Origin: GCA-2731375 sp964590195
Lineage (GTDB): Bacteria > Pseudomonadota > Alphaproteobacteria > GCA-2731375
NCBI GenBank assembly: GCA_964590195.1
Contig: CAZPWJ010000015.1
Location: 1-64,000, forward strand
DNA length: 64,000 nt
Reading direction: 5' to 3'
Below are positions 16,231 to 24,849 of the stretch, piece by piece (the stretch's first letter is position 1; every line of letters starts with the position of its first letter). Below the pieces are notes generated by a model that worked only from the letters and a program-made list of their open reading frames with translations, did not search any database and had not been told where the DNA came from. The position numbers and the translations under genes are program-made.

Positions 16231-18039
16231 TTAGTTTTCCTTCGCGATAGGGGTTTTTTTGACGGCATAGCCGCGCGGGGTATAGACCGACCAGCTGCCA
16301 TCGCCGCGCAGCCGCGCCCGAGTCTCGGACGAGCCGATCATCACCAGGGTCAGCATATCCACGTCGTCCACTTGCAGATCGACCAGGGGCAGCGCGGTAA
16401 CCTGCTCCTCTGCCCGGCCCAGATTGCGGGCCAGGATTACCGGGGTGTCCTCGGGCCGATGGCGCAGCAACAGATCCCGCGCCAGCACCAGCAGGTCGCG
16501 GCGCCGCTTGCTGACCGGATTATAAAAGGCGATGACGAAATCAGCCGACGCGGCGGCCACGATGCGGCGCAGGATAACTTCGCGAGGGGTCAAAAGATCC
16601 GACAACGAGATGGCGCAGAAATCATGTCCCAGGGGTGCGCCCGCCCGCAAGGCAGCGGCCTGCATGGCCGAGATTCCAGGCAGCAGCTCCAGCGAGATAC
16701 GGTCCCAGTGCCCTGGCGTATCGTCGCGGTCCAGCAGTTCATGGGCCAGGGCGCCCATGGCGAAGACTCCCGCATCGCCCGACGAGACCAGCGCCACATT
16801 GCGGCCCGACGCCGCCAGATCGATGGCGGCGGCCACCCGTGCCTCTTCCTCGCCCAGCTGGTAAGCGCGGCAATCCTTGTCCACGATCAGATCGGCGATC
16901 AGGTCAAGATACAGGCCATAGCCGACGATGATATCCGCCTGCCGCAAGGCCGCCTCCGCCGCGCCGGTACGCCAATCAGCCCGGCCCGGCCCGATACCGA
17001 CGATGGCTAGATGGCCCCGCGCCGCGCCCAGCATTGCCGGATCAAAGATGTCATCGGCCCGCGCAATGGCACAGGTGGCGCGCTGGCTTTTACGTTTTTC
17101 CACCACCAGTTCACCGCCCCCAGGCTCAACCGCTGCCAAGGCCGCCGCCTCGGCCACGCCGCTGACGCCAACCTCACGCTTCACCACCTCGGAGGGATTG
17201 GCAAGATTGCCTTCCTGGGCCTGAAGAGACTTCAGGTCAAAGAACCGTGCCGGGATATCGAAATGCGCGGCGGCGGCATGAATGGCCGCCTCGTCGGTCT
17301 TCAGATCCAGTGAAAAAATAGCGGCCAGGGATTGGGCGGGAAGGTTTTCCGCTGCCAAGGTTTCGCTGATCAGGCCGATCAATTCCTCCCGCTCCACGTC
17401 CCGTTCGCAACCGATGCCAAGGGCCAAGTTCTGTCGATGATAGACCAGGTGCCTCTCGTCGCCCGCCAAAGGCACATCCGAAATAATTATGCGCAAGGCG
17501 CCGTCTTCGGCTTGCGGCAGGGCACTGGCGCGCAGCCAGGCCGCCTCGCCCTCGATCGTTACCGCCGCGCCGGCGCGCAATTCGGCGACAAAGGCCTTCA
17601 TGTCCCCTGGATTGGCCAGACGCCAGCCTTGCGGCGGCTCGTCCAGGGCAACGGCGAAGGCGGTATCGCTGGCGGTGGTGATGGCGGGTGCGGTGTTAAG
17701 AATTTCGCCCAGGCGCCGGGCCAGATCGTTGCCGCCATGATGGCCGCCCAATAGAGGCACGATGGCACTGCCGTCCTCGGCCACGGCCAGCACCGGGGCA
17801 TCGCCCTGCTTGCTGCCCAGGCTTGGCGCCAGATGGCGGATCACGATGCCGGCGGCGCAGAGGGCAACCAGCGGCTCGCCACTGGCAAAGCAATCCCGCA
17901 AAGCGGCCGCCACATCATCGAATGGCCGCGCGTCAGCCGCCTGCACGCGCTTGTCATAGCCGTGGATAACGCCGCCCAGTTCGGCCTGTAAACGCCGCGC
18001 CGTTGCCAGGCCGGTTTCGGCCAAAACCAGATAATTCAT
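16231..18039 (-). CDS. CbiG-CobJ fusion: cobalt-precorrin-5A hydrolase + precorrin-3B C17-methyltransferase
   Basis: A 602-residue bifunctional protein. Residues 1 to about 330 are CbiG: an N-terminal domain with LCAAGIVIRHLAPSLGSKQ and VPLLGGHHGGNDLARRLGE, and a CobE-like domain with LALGIGCERDVEREELIGL and IFSLDLKTDEAAIHAAAAHF. From about 340 it is CobJ/CbiH: LAIVGIGPGRADWRTGAAE, ADIIVGYGLYLDLI, VALVSSGDAGVFAMGALAHE, ELLPGISAMQAAALRAGAPL and DFVIAFYNPVSKRR. CbiG opens the delta-lactone made after C17 methylation and ring contraction in the early-cobalt route, so the fusion joins consecutive steps. It overlaps cobI by 4 bases. Confidence 0.93.
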   Translation of the reverse strand: MNYLVLAETGLATARRLQAELGGVIHGYDKRVQAADARPFDDVAAALRDCFASGEPLVALCAAGIVIRHLAPSLGSKQGDAPVLAVAEDGSAIVPLLGGHHGGNDLARRLGEILNTAPAITTASDTAFAVALDEPPQGWRLANPGDMKAFVAELRAGAAVTIEGEAAWLRASALPQAEDGALRIIISDVPLAGDERHLVYHRQNLALGIGCERDVEREELIGLISETLAAENLPAQSLAAIFSLDLKTDEAAIHAAAAHFDIPARFFDLKSLQAQEGNLANPSEVVKREVGVSGVAEAAALAAVEPGGGELVVEKRKSQRATCAIARADDIFDPAMLGAARGHLAIVGIGPGRADWRTGAAEAALRQADIIVGYGLYLDLIADLIVDKDCRAYQLGEEEARVAAAIDLAASGRNVALVSSGDAGVFAMGALAHELLDRDDTPGHWDRISLELLPGISAMQAAALRAGAPLGHDFCAISLSDLLTPREVILRRIVAAASADFVIAFYNPVSKRRRDLLVLARDLLLRHRPEDTPVILARNLGRAEEQVTALPLVDLQVDDVDMLTLVMIGSSETRARLRGDGSWSVYTPRGYAVKKTPIAKEN

Positions 18040-18752
18040 AGGCCTACTCCAGACTTGCGCACCAGGATCATGGCAAAATAGGGAACCTCTTCCGGATTGA
18101 TCTCGGAAAGCGCCATCACTTGCTGGTCCGGCATGCTGGCATGCGCCACATAATGGGCCCGGTCCAGCAGATTCAAATCCCGCAGCACATCGAAAACCTT
18201 CGGCGCATGGCGGCCCAGCTTGATGATCGCCGCCGCGTCCGTGCGCAAAAGCCGCTCGCGCAGTTCGTCTTTCGCCATCGGCGCGGGCAAGATACTCAGG
18301 ACTTCATTGCGCGCCGCCAATGGTGTCAGCGAGGCACCGGCACAGGCCATCAGGGACGAAATGCCGGGCACCACCTGGACCGGAAATTCATCGGTCAAAC
18401 GATTGAATAGATACATAAAGCTGCCATAGAAAAACGGATCGCCTTCGCACAATACGGCGACGTCCTCGCCGCCGCGCAGCACGGCGGCGATTTCCGCCGC
18501 GCCCCTGTCATAGGCACCACGGTCGGGAAAACGTTTTGGATCAAGCGGCATGCGGATGATGATCTCGCGGCGGCCTTCGGGCAGATGCGGCGCGGCGATC
18601 TGGCGGGCCAGGCTGTCGCCGACCTCAGGCGCCGGATAGGCCAGCACCGGCGCGGTCTGCAGTATCTTGTGCGCCTTCAGGGTTATCAGGTCCGGGTCGC
18701 CGGGTCCGACGCCGATGCCGTACAATGTACCGCTCGTGACTGTGCCGCTCAT
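18036..18752 (-). CDS. cobI: precorrin-2 C20-methyltransferase (CobI/CbiL)
   Basis: A 238-residue SAM-dependent methylase that starts corrin ring building from precorrin-2. Motifs: LYGIGVGPGDPDLITLKAHK, VLAYPAPEVGDSLARQI, VAVLCEGDPFFYGSFMYLF, VQVVPGISSLMACAGASLTP and DAAAIIKLGRHAPKVFDVL, the expected CobI pattern. It overlaps both neighbours by 4 bases (cobL upstream, cbiG-cobJ downstream), so translation of the operon is tightly coupled. Its substrate would come from NirE (50.4 kb), the only SUMT seen in this window. Confidence 0.95.
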   Translation of the reverse strand: MSGTVTSGTLYGIGVGPGDPDLITLKAHKILQTAPVLAYPAPEVGDSLARQIAAPHLPEGRREIIIRMPLDPKRFPDRGAYDRGAAEIAAVLRGGEDVAVLCEGDPFFYGSFMYLFNRLTDEFPVQVVPGISSLMACAGASLTPLAARNEVLSILPAPMAKDELRERLLRTDAAAIIKLGRHAPKVFDVLRDLNLLDRAHYVAHASMPDQQVMALSEINPEEVPYFAMILVRKSGVGL

Positions 18753-19951
18753 GATTTCACGCCGCGATACTGCGTCACCGGGCGCATGGCGCGCCAGGCA
18801 TGCAGATCGCCCATGGCATCCAGGTGGGAGACCTCAATCCGCGTCATCCCGCCGCCTCTAACTCGCATAAACTCGAACAGTTCGGTCTCTCCTTCGATGG
18901 TCACCGCATTGGCGATCAGACGTCCGCCCTTGGACAGGGCGCGCCAACAGGCACTCAATATCTTGCGGTCGCCGACCCCGCCGCCGATGAAAATGACATC
19001 CGGCCTGGCCAGGCCCTTCAGGGCGGCGGGGGCCGCGCCCTCGACAATGCGTAAATTCTGGACACCCAGGCCGTCGCCATTGGCGCGGATATTGCCAGCG
19101 CGCCTTGGGTTTTGCTCTATAGCGATGGCCTTGGCCGTGGGCTCGGCACGCAGAAATTCAATGGCAATGGAGCCCGCGCCGGCGCCAACATCCCACAGCA
19201 ACTCACCAGGCGCGGGCGCCAAGGCGGCCAGGGTAACGGCGCGCACATCGCGCTTGGTCAGTTGGCCGTCATTTTGAAACAGCTCATCAGGCAAGCCGGC
19301 GGGCCGCATCAGGCGTGGCGCCTCGGGCTCGGCAACACAATCAACCGCGATGGTATTCAGATCGGCGGTCTTGCGCCGCCAGGTCTTGGCGTTACCGTCG
19401 TGGCGCTTCTCCCGTGGCCCGCCCATGTTTTCGAACACGCTGATGGCGCTGTGGCCGTAGCCCGCCGCCCGCAGCGCCGCCGCGACATGCTTTGGCGTGT
19501 TGCCATCCTCGCTCAAAATCAAAATCCGCGCATTGGGCCGCAGGTGCTGGTTCAACCGGCCCAGAGGGCGACCGTGCAGGGTCATGCAATCGACCTCCGC
19601 TAGGGGCCAGCCAAGCCGGGCACAGGCCAGGGAAAAGGCTGATTGATGCGGCATCACCAGGCAGTTCTCGATACCGAATTCTCGGCCCAAGGTGGCGCCG
19701 ACGCCATAGAACATGGGATCGCCGGTGGCCAGCACGCAGAGCTGCTTGCCTTTCAGCTTACGGATCTTCGCCAAGGTGTCATGCAACGGGCTGTCCCATA
19801 ACAGGCGCGGACGGGGGTCATCACCCAGCATTGCCAGATGCCGCTCGCCGCCGACCATGATTTCGGCCCGGTCGACAATAGCGCGGGCGGCTTCGCCAAG
19901 GCCGGCCAGACCGTCTTCACCGATGCCCACGATGGAGAGCCATTTCTTCAT
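18749..19951 (-). CDS. cobL: precorrin-6Y C5,15-methyltransferase, decarboxylating (CobL = CbiE-CbiT)
   Basis: A 400-residue fusion. The N-terminal CbiE-like methylase has LSIVGIGEDGLAGLGEAAR, HQSAFSLACARLGWPLAEVD and RILILSEDGNTPKHVAAAL. The C-terminal CbiT-like Rossmann methylase begins near residue 240 with LTKRDVRAVTLAALAPAPGE and the SAM loop LLWDVGAGAGSIAIEFLR. It methylates C5 and C15 and removes the C12 acetate carboxyl. Both ends overlap adjacent genes by 4 bases in the cob operon. Confidence 0.95.
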   Translation of the reverse strand: MKKWLSIVGIGEDGLAGLGEAARAIVDRAEIMVGGERHLAMLGDDPRPRLLWDSPLHDTLAKIRKLKGKQLCVLATGDPMFYGVGATLGREFGIENCLVMPHQSAFSLACARLGWPLAEVDCMTLHGRPLGRLNQHLRPNARILILSEDGNTPKHVAAALRAAGYGHSAISVFENMGGPREKRHDGNAKTWRRKTADLNTIAVDCVAEPEAPRLMRPAGLPDELFQNDGQLTKRDVRAVTLAALAPAPGELLWDVGAGAGSIAIEFLRAEPTAKAIAIEQNPRRAGNIRANGDGLGVQNLRIVEGAAPAALKGLARPDVIFIGGGVGDRKILSACWRALSKGGRLIANAVTIEGETELFEFMRVRGGGMTRIEVSHLDAMGDLHAWRAMRPVTQYRGVKS

Positions 19952-20601
19952 GCCGGATCCCTTGCCGGCATGCGGGCCAATGCGTTGACGGCGGCGGCGG
20001 CGATGGCGCTGCCGCCCCGGCGTCCGCGCAGGGTCAGATAGGGGATATCGCCGGCGCCATCAATCAGGGCCTGTTTCGATTCCGCCGCGCCGACAAAGCC
20101 AACGGGAAAGCCCAATATGACCGCGGGCTTTGGCGCGCCGTCCGCCAGCATCTCCAACAATCGGAACAACGCGGTCGGGGCATTGCCGATGCAAACCACC
20201 GCGCCCGCCATATCCTCGCGCCATTTCTCCACCGCGACCGCGGAACGGGTATCGCCGCGCGCCTTGGCGGTTTTCTCGACGCCAAAGGTATTCAGGGTAC
20301 AGATGATCTGGTTACCCGCCGGCAAGATCCGGTCGATAATGCCGTGACGCACCATCATGACATCCACCAGGATCGGCGCGCCCCGGCGCAGTGCCGCGCG
20401 TCCCAGGCCCACGGGATCGCCGCCCCAGGCCAGGTCGGCGGGAAGGTCGGTCATGCCGCAGGCGTGGATCAGGCGTACGGCGACATCGTGCAGGCATTCG
20501 GGCAGGGGAGAGAAATCCGCCTCATCCCGCACGATGGCGAATGACTTGTCGTAGATCGCCTGGGGGTCGCGCAGATAATCGTATGTGGCGCCGTCGCCCA
20601 T
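19948..20601 (-). CDS. cobH: precorrin-8X methylmutase (CobH/CbiC)
   Basis: A 217-residue isomerase that moves the C11 methyl to C12. The conserved parts are DPQAIYDKSFAIVRDEADFS, VRLIHACGMTDLPADLAW with the catalytic His, GAPILVDVMMVRHGI, ICTLNTFGVEKTAKARGDTRSA-type sequence, and GFPVGFVGAAESKQAL. It lies 7 bases after cbiX and overlaps cobL by 4 bases. Confidence 0.95.
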   Translation of the reverse strand: MGDGATYDYLRDPQAIYDKSFAIVRDEADFSPLPECLHDVAVRLIHACGMTDLPADLAWGGDPVGLGRAALRRGAPILVDVMMVRHGIIDRILPAGNQIICTLNTFGVEKTAKARGDTRSAVAVEKWREDMAGAVVCIGNAPTALFRLLEMLADGAPKPAVILGFPVGFVGAAESKQALIDGAGDIPYLTLRGRRGGSAIAAAAVNALARMPARDPA

Positions 20602-20608
20602 ATCCGCC

Positions 20609-21688
20609 CTATTTTTTCAACATACTGCGCGGACCCAGGGGATGGTCCGCGTGCGGATAGGGATGATGGGCGTGATCGTGCCCGTCGCCGTCGTCATGCG
20701 CGTGATCGTGGCCGTGATCATGCGCGTGATCGTGCCCGTGTTCCTGACCGTGCTCATGCTCATGACCCTGATGCACATGCGCCGTGGGATCGAAATCCTC
20801 GTCCGAGATCTTGCCCGTGCCGATGCCTTCCACGTGATGGTGATGGCTTTCCTGGGGCAGGCCGATCTCCGCCTCGAAGCCCAGGACCTGTTCCCGGTAT
20901 TTGCAATTCAGGCAGTTCATGTTGTTGGCGCCTTCCAGGGCCTCGTTGACCCGGTCGGCGAAGGCATCCAGCACCAGGGGGTGGTCATTCAGATACGAGG
21001 CCCTGACGAATTCGATCTCGGGATGATCGGCCGCGACCACGTCGGCATAGTGGTAAATGCGCCGAACCAGAATGCCGGTAAAGAGAAAATAGGGAAAAAC
21101 GATGATCCGCTTATAGCCCAGCTTGGCCGCGTGCCGCAGGCCCGGCTCCACCAAGGGGAAGGTGACGCCGGAATAGGCCACCTCGGCCCAGCCAAAGCCA
21201 AGGCCTTCCCACAACAGGCGGCAAACTTTCGAGATATTGGAATTGGCATCCGGGTCGGAGGCGCCCCGGCCCACCACCACCAGCAGGGTTTCCTCCGGGC
21301 TGATGTGATCGCCGGCTTCCGCCATGGCTTCGCGCACCCGGTCGCCGGCGGCGCGGATCAGCTTCATATCCATGCCCAGATCCCGGCCATAGGTAATGTC
21401 CAGCTCCGGATGCTGGGCGCCATAGGTGTTGATCACGGACGGCAGGTCGTTCTTCACATGGCCGGCGGCGAACAGCATGCCGGGAATGGCGATAATGCGT
21501 TTGTTGCCCCGCTCGCGCAGGGCGTCCAGGCGCTCGCGGATGATCGGCGTGGCGAATTCCAGAAAGCCGCTGTCCACGTCATATTGGGGCAGGCGGGCCT
21601 TGATGCCGTCGGCGACGCTTTGAAATTCAGTAACGGCGTCCACATCTCGGCTGCCGTGACCACAAACCATAATACCAATGTTCGTCAT
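20609..21688 (-). CDS. cbiX: sirohydrochlorin cobaltochelatase CbiX, long form with His-rich tail
   Basis: A 359-residue class II chelatase that inserts cobalt (or iron) into sirohydrochlorin. Domain 1 starts NIGIMVCGHGSRDVDAVTEF with the active-site His, and domain 2 includes YSGVTFPLVEPGLRHAAKLG and IIVFPYFLFTGILVRRI. Near residue 255 is MNCLNCKYREQ, the MxCxxC motif that in Bacillus CbiX belongs to an Fe-S centre. The last 75 residues are extremely His/Asp/Glu-rich (HEHEHGQEHGHDHAHDHGH) and probably store metal. Start: ATG at 21688; an upstream in-frame start at 21745 is outside the conserved domain. First gene of the leftward cob operon. An early-cobalt chelatase next to CobN is notable. 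Confidence 0.93.
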   Translation of the reverse strand: MTNIGIMVCGHGSRDVDAVTEFQSVADGIKARLPQYDVDSGFLEFATPIIRERLDALRERGNKRIIAIPGMLFAAGHVKNDLPSVINTYGAQHPELDITYGRDLGMDMKLIRAAGDRVREAMAEAGDHISPEETLLVVVGRGASDPDANSNISKVCRLLWEGLGFGWAEVAYSGVTFPLVEPGLRHAAKLGYKRIIVFPYFLFTGILVRRIYHYADVVAADHPEIEFVRASYLNDHPLVLDAFADRVNEALEGANNMNCLNCKYREQVLGFEAEIGLPQESHHHHVEGIGTGKISDEDFDPTAHVHQGHEHEHGQEHGHDHAHDHGHDHAHDDGDGHDHAHHPYPHADHPLGPRSMLKK

Positions 21689-21780
21689 GATTGCCTCATC
21701 CACTTCCGGTACGCCACGCTTGCTCTCTGTCGGGTAATGCGGCAAACCTGCTGGCTTCGCGGCTTAGCACAGCGGTAAGC

Positions 21781-22734
21781 ATGATTGAATTCGTTTTTCC
21801 CATTCAGGCGGTATTTCTCGCCCTGGCGCTGGATCTGTTGTTCGGGGAGCCGAAATGGCTTTACGCACGCATAACACATCCCATCGTCTGGATTGGAAAT
21901 CTGATTACGGCGCTGGAAGCGCGCCTGTACCAACCCCAGGGCCAGATTTTTGCTGGTACGGCGTTGGTCGTGGTTGCCGTTCCGACCTGCGCCCTGGCCG
22001 GCGCGGCTATTGCCTGGCTGAGCGCACAGACAGCTTACGGCTGGATTGTAACCGGCATCGTTGGCTCGATCTTCCTCGCTGCCCGCAGCCTGCATGACCA
22101 TGTCGCCGCCGTGGCGCAGAGTTTGTCTCATGACCTGGAGGCGGGGCGCGGCGCGGTCAGCCACATCGTTGGCCGCGATCCCGCGCAACTGGATGAAGCC
22201 GGCGTCGCCCGGGCGGCACTGGAATCCCTGGCCGAAAATTTTTCCGACGGTGTCGTTTCGCCCCTGTTCTGGTTCCTCGTCGCCGGCCTGCCCGGCCTGT
22301 TGGCCTACAAGGCGGTCAATACCCTGGACAGCATGGTCGGTTACCGTAACGAACGTTATTTGCGTTTTGGCCGTGTCGCGGCCCGCCTGGATGATCTGGT
22401 CAACTGGCCCGGTGCCCGGATCACCGGTTTGCTGCTGTGTCTTGGTGCGTGGTTGATGCCGGGCGTCCGCGCGGGTGGGGCTTGGCACATCATGTGGCGC
22501 GACCATGGCAAACATGCCTCGCCCAACGCCGGCTGGCCAGAGGCCGCCATGGCCGGCGCTCTGGACGTCGCCCTGGCCGGGCCGCGCGTCTATGACGGTG
22601 CTGTCACCGATGGTCCCTGGCTGGGCGAAGGCGGCGGGCAGGCGACGGCGGACGACATCAGGCGCGGTTGCGCATTGTACAGCTGGACCTGCAGTTTGAT
22701 CGTGCTGGCCCTGCTGACGGCAGCCATGGTGTGA
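21781..22734 (+). CDS. cbiB: adenosylcobinamide-phosphate synthase (CbiB/CobD)
   Basis: A 317-residue inner-membrane protein that attaches the aminopropanol arm to adenosylcobyric acid. Motifs: ALDLLFGEPKWLYARITHPI, LEAGRGAVSHIVGRDPAQLD, ESLAENFSDGVVSPLFWFL, LAYKAVNTLDSMVGYRNERY and the GWPEAAMAGALDVALAGPR region. The ATG at 21781 is chosen because the conserved MIEFVFPIQAVFLALALD begins there; the frame is open 90 bases further upstream. It converges with cobQ (1-base gap) and is divergent from cbiX. Confidence 0.94.
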   Translation: MIEFVFPIQAVFLALALDLLFGEPKWLYARITHPIVWIGNLITALEARLYQPQGQIFAGTALVVVAVPTCALAGAAIAWLSAQTAYGWIVTGIVGSIFLAARSLHDHVAAVAQSLSHDLEAGRGAVSHIVGRDPAQLDEAGVARAALESLAENFSDGVVSPLFWFLVAGLPGLLAYKAVNTLDSMVGYRNERYLRFGRVAARLDDLVNWPGARITGLLLCLGAWLMPGVRAGGAWHIMWRDHGKHASPNAGWPEAAMAGALDVALAGPRVYDGAVTDGPWLGEGGGQATADDIRRGCALYSWTCSLIVLALLTAAMV

Positions 22735-22735
22735 A

Positions 22736-24220
22736 TCAGGCTGCATTGGCGATCTCCAGCATGCGGTCCAGGTCCAGGCTGGCTTCCAGATGCGCGGCTA
22801 GATCATCCAATGTCCTGTCCACCAGTGCGTCGTGATTGATGCCGCTGTGCCGTCGCGCCCGCAGCCTGGATAGATAGGCATGGCGAAAGCCGTCCGCGCG
22901 CATCAGGCCATGCAGATAACAGCCTTCAACCAGCCCGTCCGCGCTGCGGGCACCGTCCGCCTGGCCATCTGTCTCGATGAATGGCCGGGCCCGGTCCGGG
23001 CCGTCGCTATGGCCCAGATGAATTTCATAGCCCCGCAGGGCCTCGCCGCTTTCAATATGAACACCCCTGCGTTCGCCCAGGCTTTTTTCCAAGCCCAGCA
23101 CGGTTTCAATATCCAACAGGCCAAGGCCATCCGCCTCCCGTACGCCGCCTTCGATGCCCTCCGGGTCGGCAACGGTCCTGCCCAGCATCTGATAGCCGCC
23201 GCAGATCCCCAGGATGCGGCCGCCGCGCCGGTGATGGGATAGAATATCAATGTCCCAGCCCTGCCGGCGCAGAAAGGCCAGATCGGCGATGGTCGCCTTG
23301 CTGCCGGGCAGCAGGATCAGATCCGCATCCGCTGGAATGACTTCGCCCGGCGCGATAATCCGCACCTCCACGTCCGGTTCCGCGTTCAGGGGGTCCAGGT
23401 CATCGAAATTGGCGATGCGCGACAGCTTTGGTACCGCGATCAGAATGGCGCCATCATTTGGCGCGGCGGGTTTATCCAAGGCGACAGCGTCTTCCGCCGG
23501 CAGATGTACGGCGCTTGAAAAATACGGCGCGATACCAAGGGACGGCCAGCCCGTGCGTGCCGAGATTTCTTCCAGACCCGTATCGAACAGCGTGACATCG
23601 CCACGAAATTTATTGATGACATAGCCCTTGATGCGGTGCCGCGCGTCATCGCCGATGACCGCATGGGTGCCGACCAGGCTGGCGATGACGCCGCCCCGGT
23701 CAATATCCGCGACCAGAATTACTGGAACGCCGGCGGCGGCGGCGAAACCCATGTTGGCGATATCCCGGCCCGGCAGATTGATTTCCGCCGGACTGCCCGC
23801 GCCTTCCACCAGGACCAGATCGGCGCCGGCTGCGTTGATTTGATAACTCTCCAGGACCTCGTCCAGCAAACCGGCTTTCTGGTGCTGATACTCCCGCGCC
23901 TTGGCGGCACCGCGCACCTGGCCGCGCACGATGATCTGAGCGCCGATATCGGTTTGCGGTTTCAACAGAACGGGGTTCATGTGCACGCTGGGCTCAACAC
24001 GGGCGGCGACGGCCTGCAAATGCTGGGCCCGCCCGATCTCGCCGCCCCCGCCTTCGCCATCGCCCGCGATGGCCGCATTGTTGGACATGTTTTGCGGCTT
24101 GAACGGCCGTACGCTTAGACCCCGGTTGGCATAGGCGCGCGCCAGGCCGGCGACCATGAGCGATTTGCCCACGTCGGACCCGGTGCCTTGGAACATGAGC
24201 GCTTTTGGGGCCTTTGCCAT
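22736..24220 (-). CDS. cobQ: cobyric acid synthase (CobQ/CbiP)
   Basis: A 494-residue glutamine-dependent amidase that amidates side chains b, d, e and g. The N-terminal domain shows ALMFQGTGSDVGKSLMVAGL and VRPFKPQNMSNNAAIAGDGE, then HMNPVLLKPQTDIGAQIIVR. The C-terminal glutaminase domain has the nucleophile Cys in ILGICGGYQMLGRTVADPEG, and late His residues in GCYLHGLMRADGFRHAYLSR. It lies 8 bases after cobO in the riboswitch-led cobW-cobN-cobO-cobQ operon. Confidence 0.96.
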   Translation of the reverse strand: MAKAPKALMFQGTGSDVGKSLMVAGLARAYANRGLSVRPFKPQNMSNNAAIAGDGEGGGGEIGRAQHLQAVAARVEPSVHMNPVLLKPQTDIGAQIIVRGQVRGAAKAREYQHQKAGLLDEVLESYQINAAGADLVLVEGAGSPAEINLPGRDIANMGFAAAAGVPVILVADIDRGGVIASLVGTHAVIGDDARHRIKGYVINKFRGDVTLFDTGLEEISARTGWPSLGIAPYFSSAVHLPAEDAVALDKPAAPNDGAILIAVPKLSRIANFDDLDPLNAEPDVEVRIIAPGEVIPADADLILLPGSKATIADLAFLRRQGWDIDILSHHRRGGRILGICGGYQMLGRTVADPEGIEGGVREADGLGLLDIETVLGLEKSLGERRGVHIESGEALRGYEIHLGHSDGPDRARPFIETDGQADGARSADGLVEGCYLHGLMRADGFRHAYLSRLRARRHSGINHDALVDRTLDDLAAHLEASLDLDRMLEIANAA

Positions 24221-24228
24221 TGCCGAAC

Positions 24229-24849
24229 CTAAAACTCGATGCCTTTCTGGGCCTTCACGCCGGAGCGGAATGGATGTTTCACCTGGGTCATTTCCGTCAC
24301 CAGATCGGCGATCTCGATCAGCTCGTCCTTGGCATTGCGGCCCGTGACGATGACGTGCAGATCCTCGGGCTTGTTTGCCAGGGTCTCGATAATTTCATCC
24401 AGAGGCAGGTTGTCGTAGCGCAGCACGATGTTCAATTCATCCAGCAGGATCATATCGAACGCCGGGTTCGGTCCCCGCGAGGCCTCGATCATTTCCTTGG
24501 ATTTGTCCCAGGCCTTGCGCGCGGCGGCAATGTCGCGGGCCTTGTCCTGGGTTTCCCAGCTGAAGCCTTCGCCCATGGCGTGGATCTCGATCTGTTCGGG
24601 GAAGTGTTCCAGGATATCGCGCTCTCCGGTCTCCCACTTGCCCTTGACGAATTGGATCACGCCGACCCGCATGCCGTTGCCCATGGCCCGCGCCACCAGG
24701 CCAAAGGCAGCGGTGGATTTGCCCTTGCCCTTGCCGGTGTGGACGATCAGCAGGCCCTTTTCGATGGTTTTCGAGGCCAGCATTTTCTCGCGCGCGCGTT
24801 TCTTGTTGGCGGCCTTTTCGTTGGCGCGGGCGTATTGATCTTCAGTCAT
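24229..24849 (-). CDS. cobO: cob(I)yrinic acid a,c-diamide adenosyltransferase (CobO/BtuR type)
   Basis: A 206-residue ATP:corrinoid adenosyltransferase. The ATP-binding loop is LIVHTGKGKGKSTAAFGLVA (about residues 38-57), followed by VGVIQFVKGKWETGERDIL, the MILLDELNIVLRYDNLPL element and VIVTGRNAKDELIEIADLV. Its ATG overlaps the end of cobN (ATGA), so it is translated directly after the chelatase subunit that supplies the cobalt-containing ring. Confidence 0.96.
   Translation of the reverse strand: MTEDQYARANEKAANKKRAREKMLASKTIEKGLLIVHTGKGKGKSTAAFGLVARAMGNGMRVGVIQFVKGKWETGERDILEHFPEQIEIHAMGEGFSWETQDKARDIAAARKAWDKSKEMIEASRGPNPAFDMILLDELNIVLRYDNLPLDEIIETLANKPEDLHVIVTGRNAKDELIEIADLVTEMTQVKHPFRSGVKAQKGIEF

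Noticed and set aside
20585..21778. 397-codon plus-strand frame opposite cbiX
   Set aside because: Its Val/Met/Arg-rich run is the reverse complement of the His-rich tail of CbiX; a shadow.
21685..22746. 353-codon minus-strand frame opposite cbiB
   Set aside because: CbiB has clear family motifs and membrane pattern; this frame has none.
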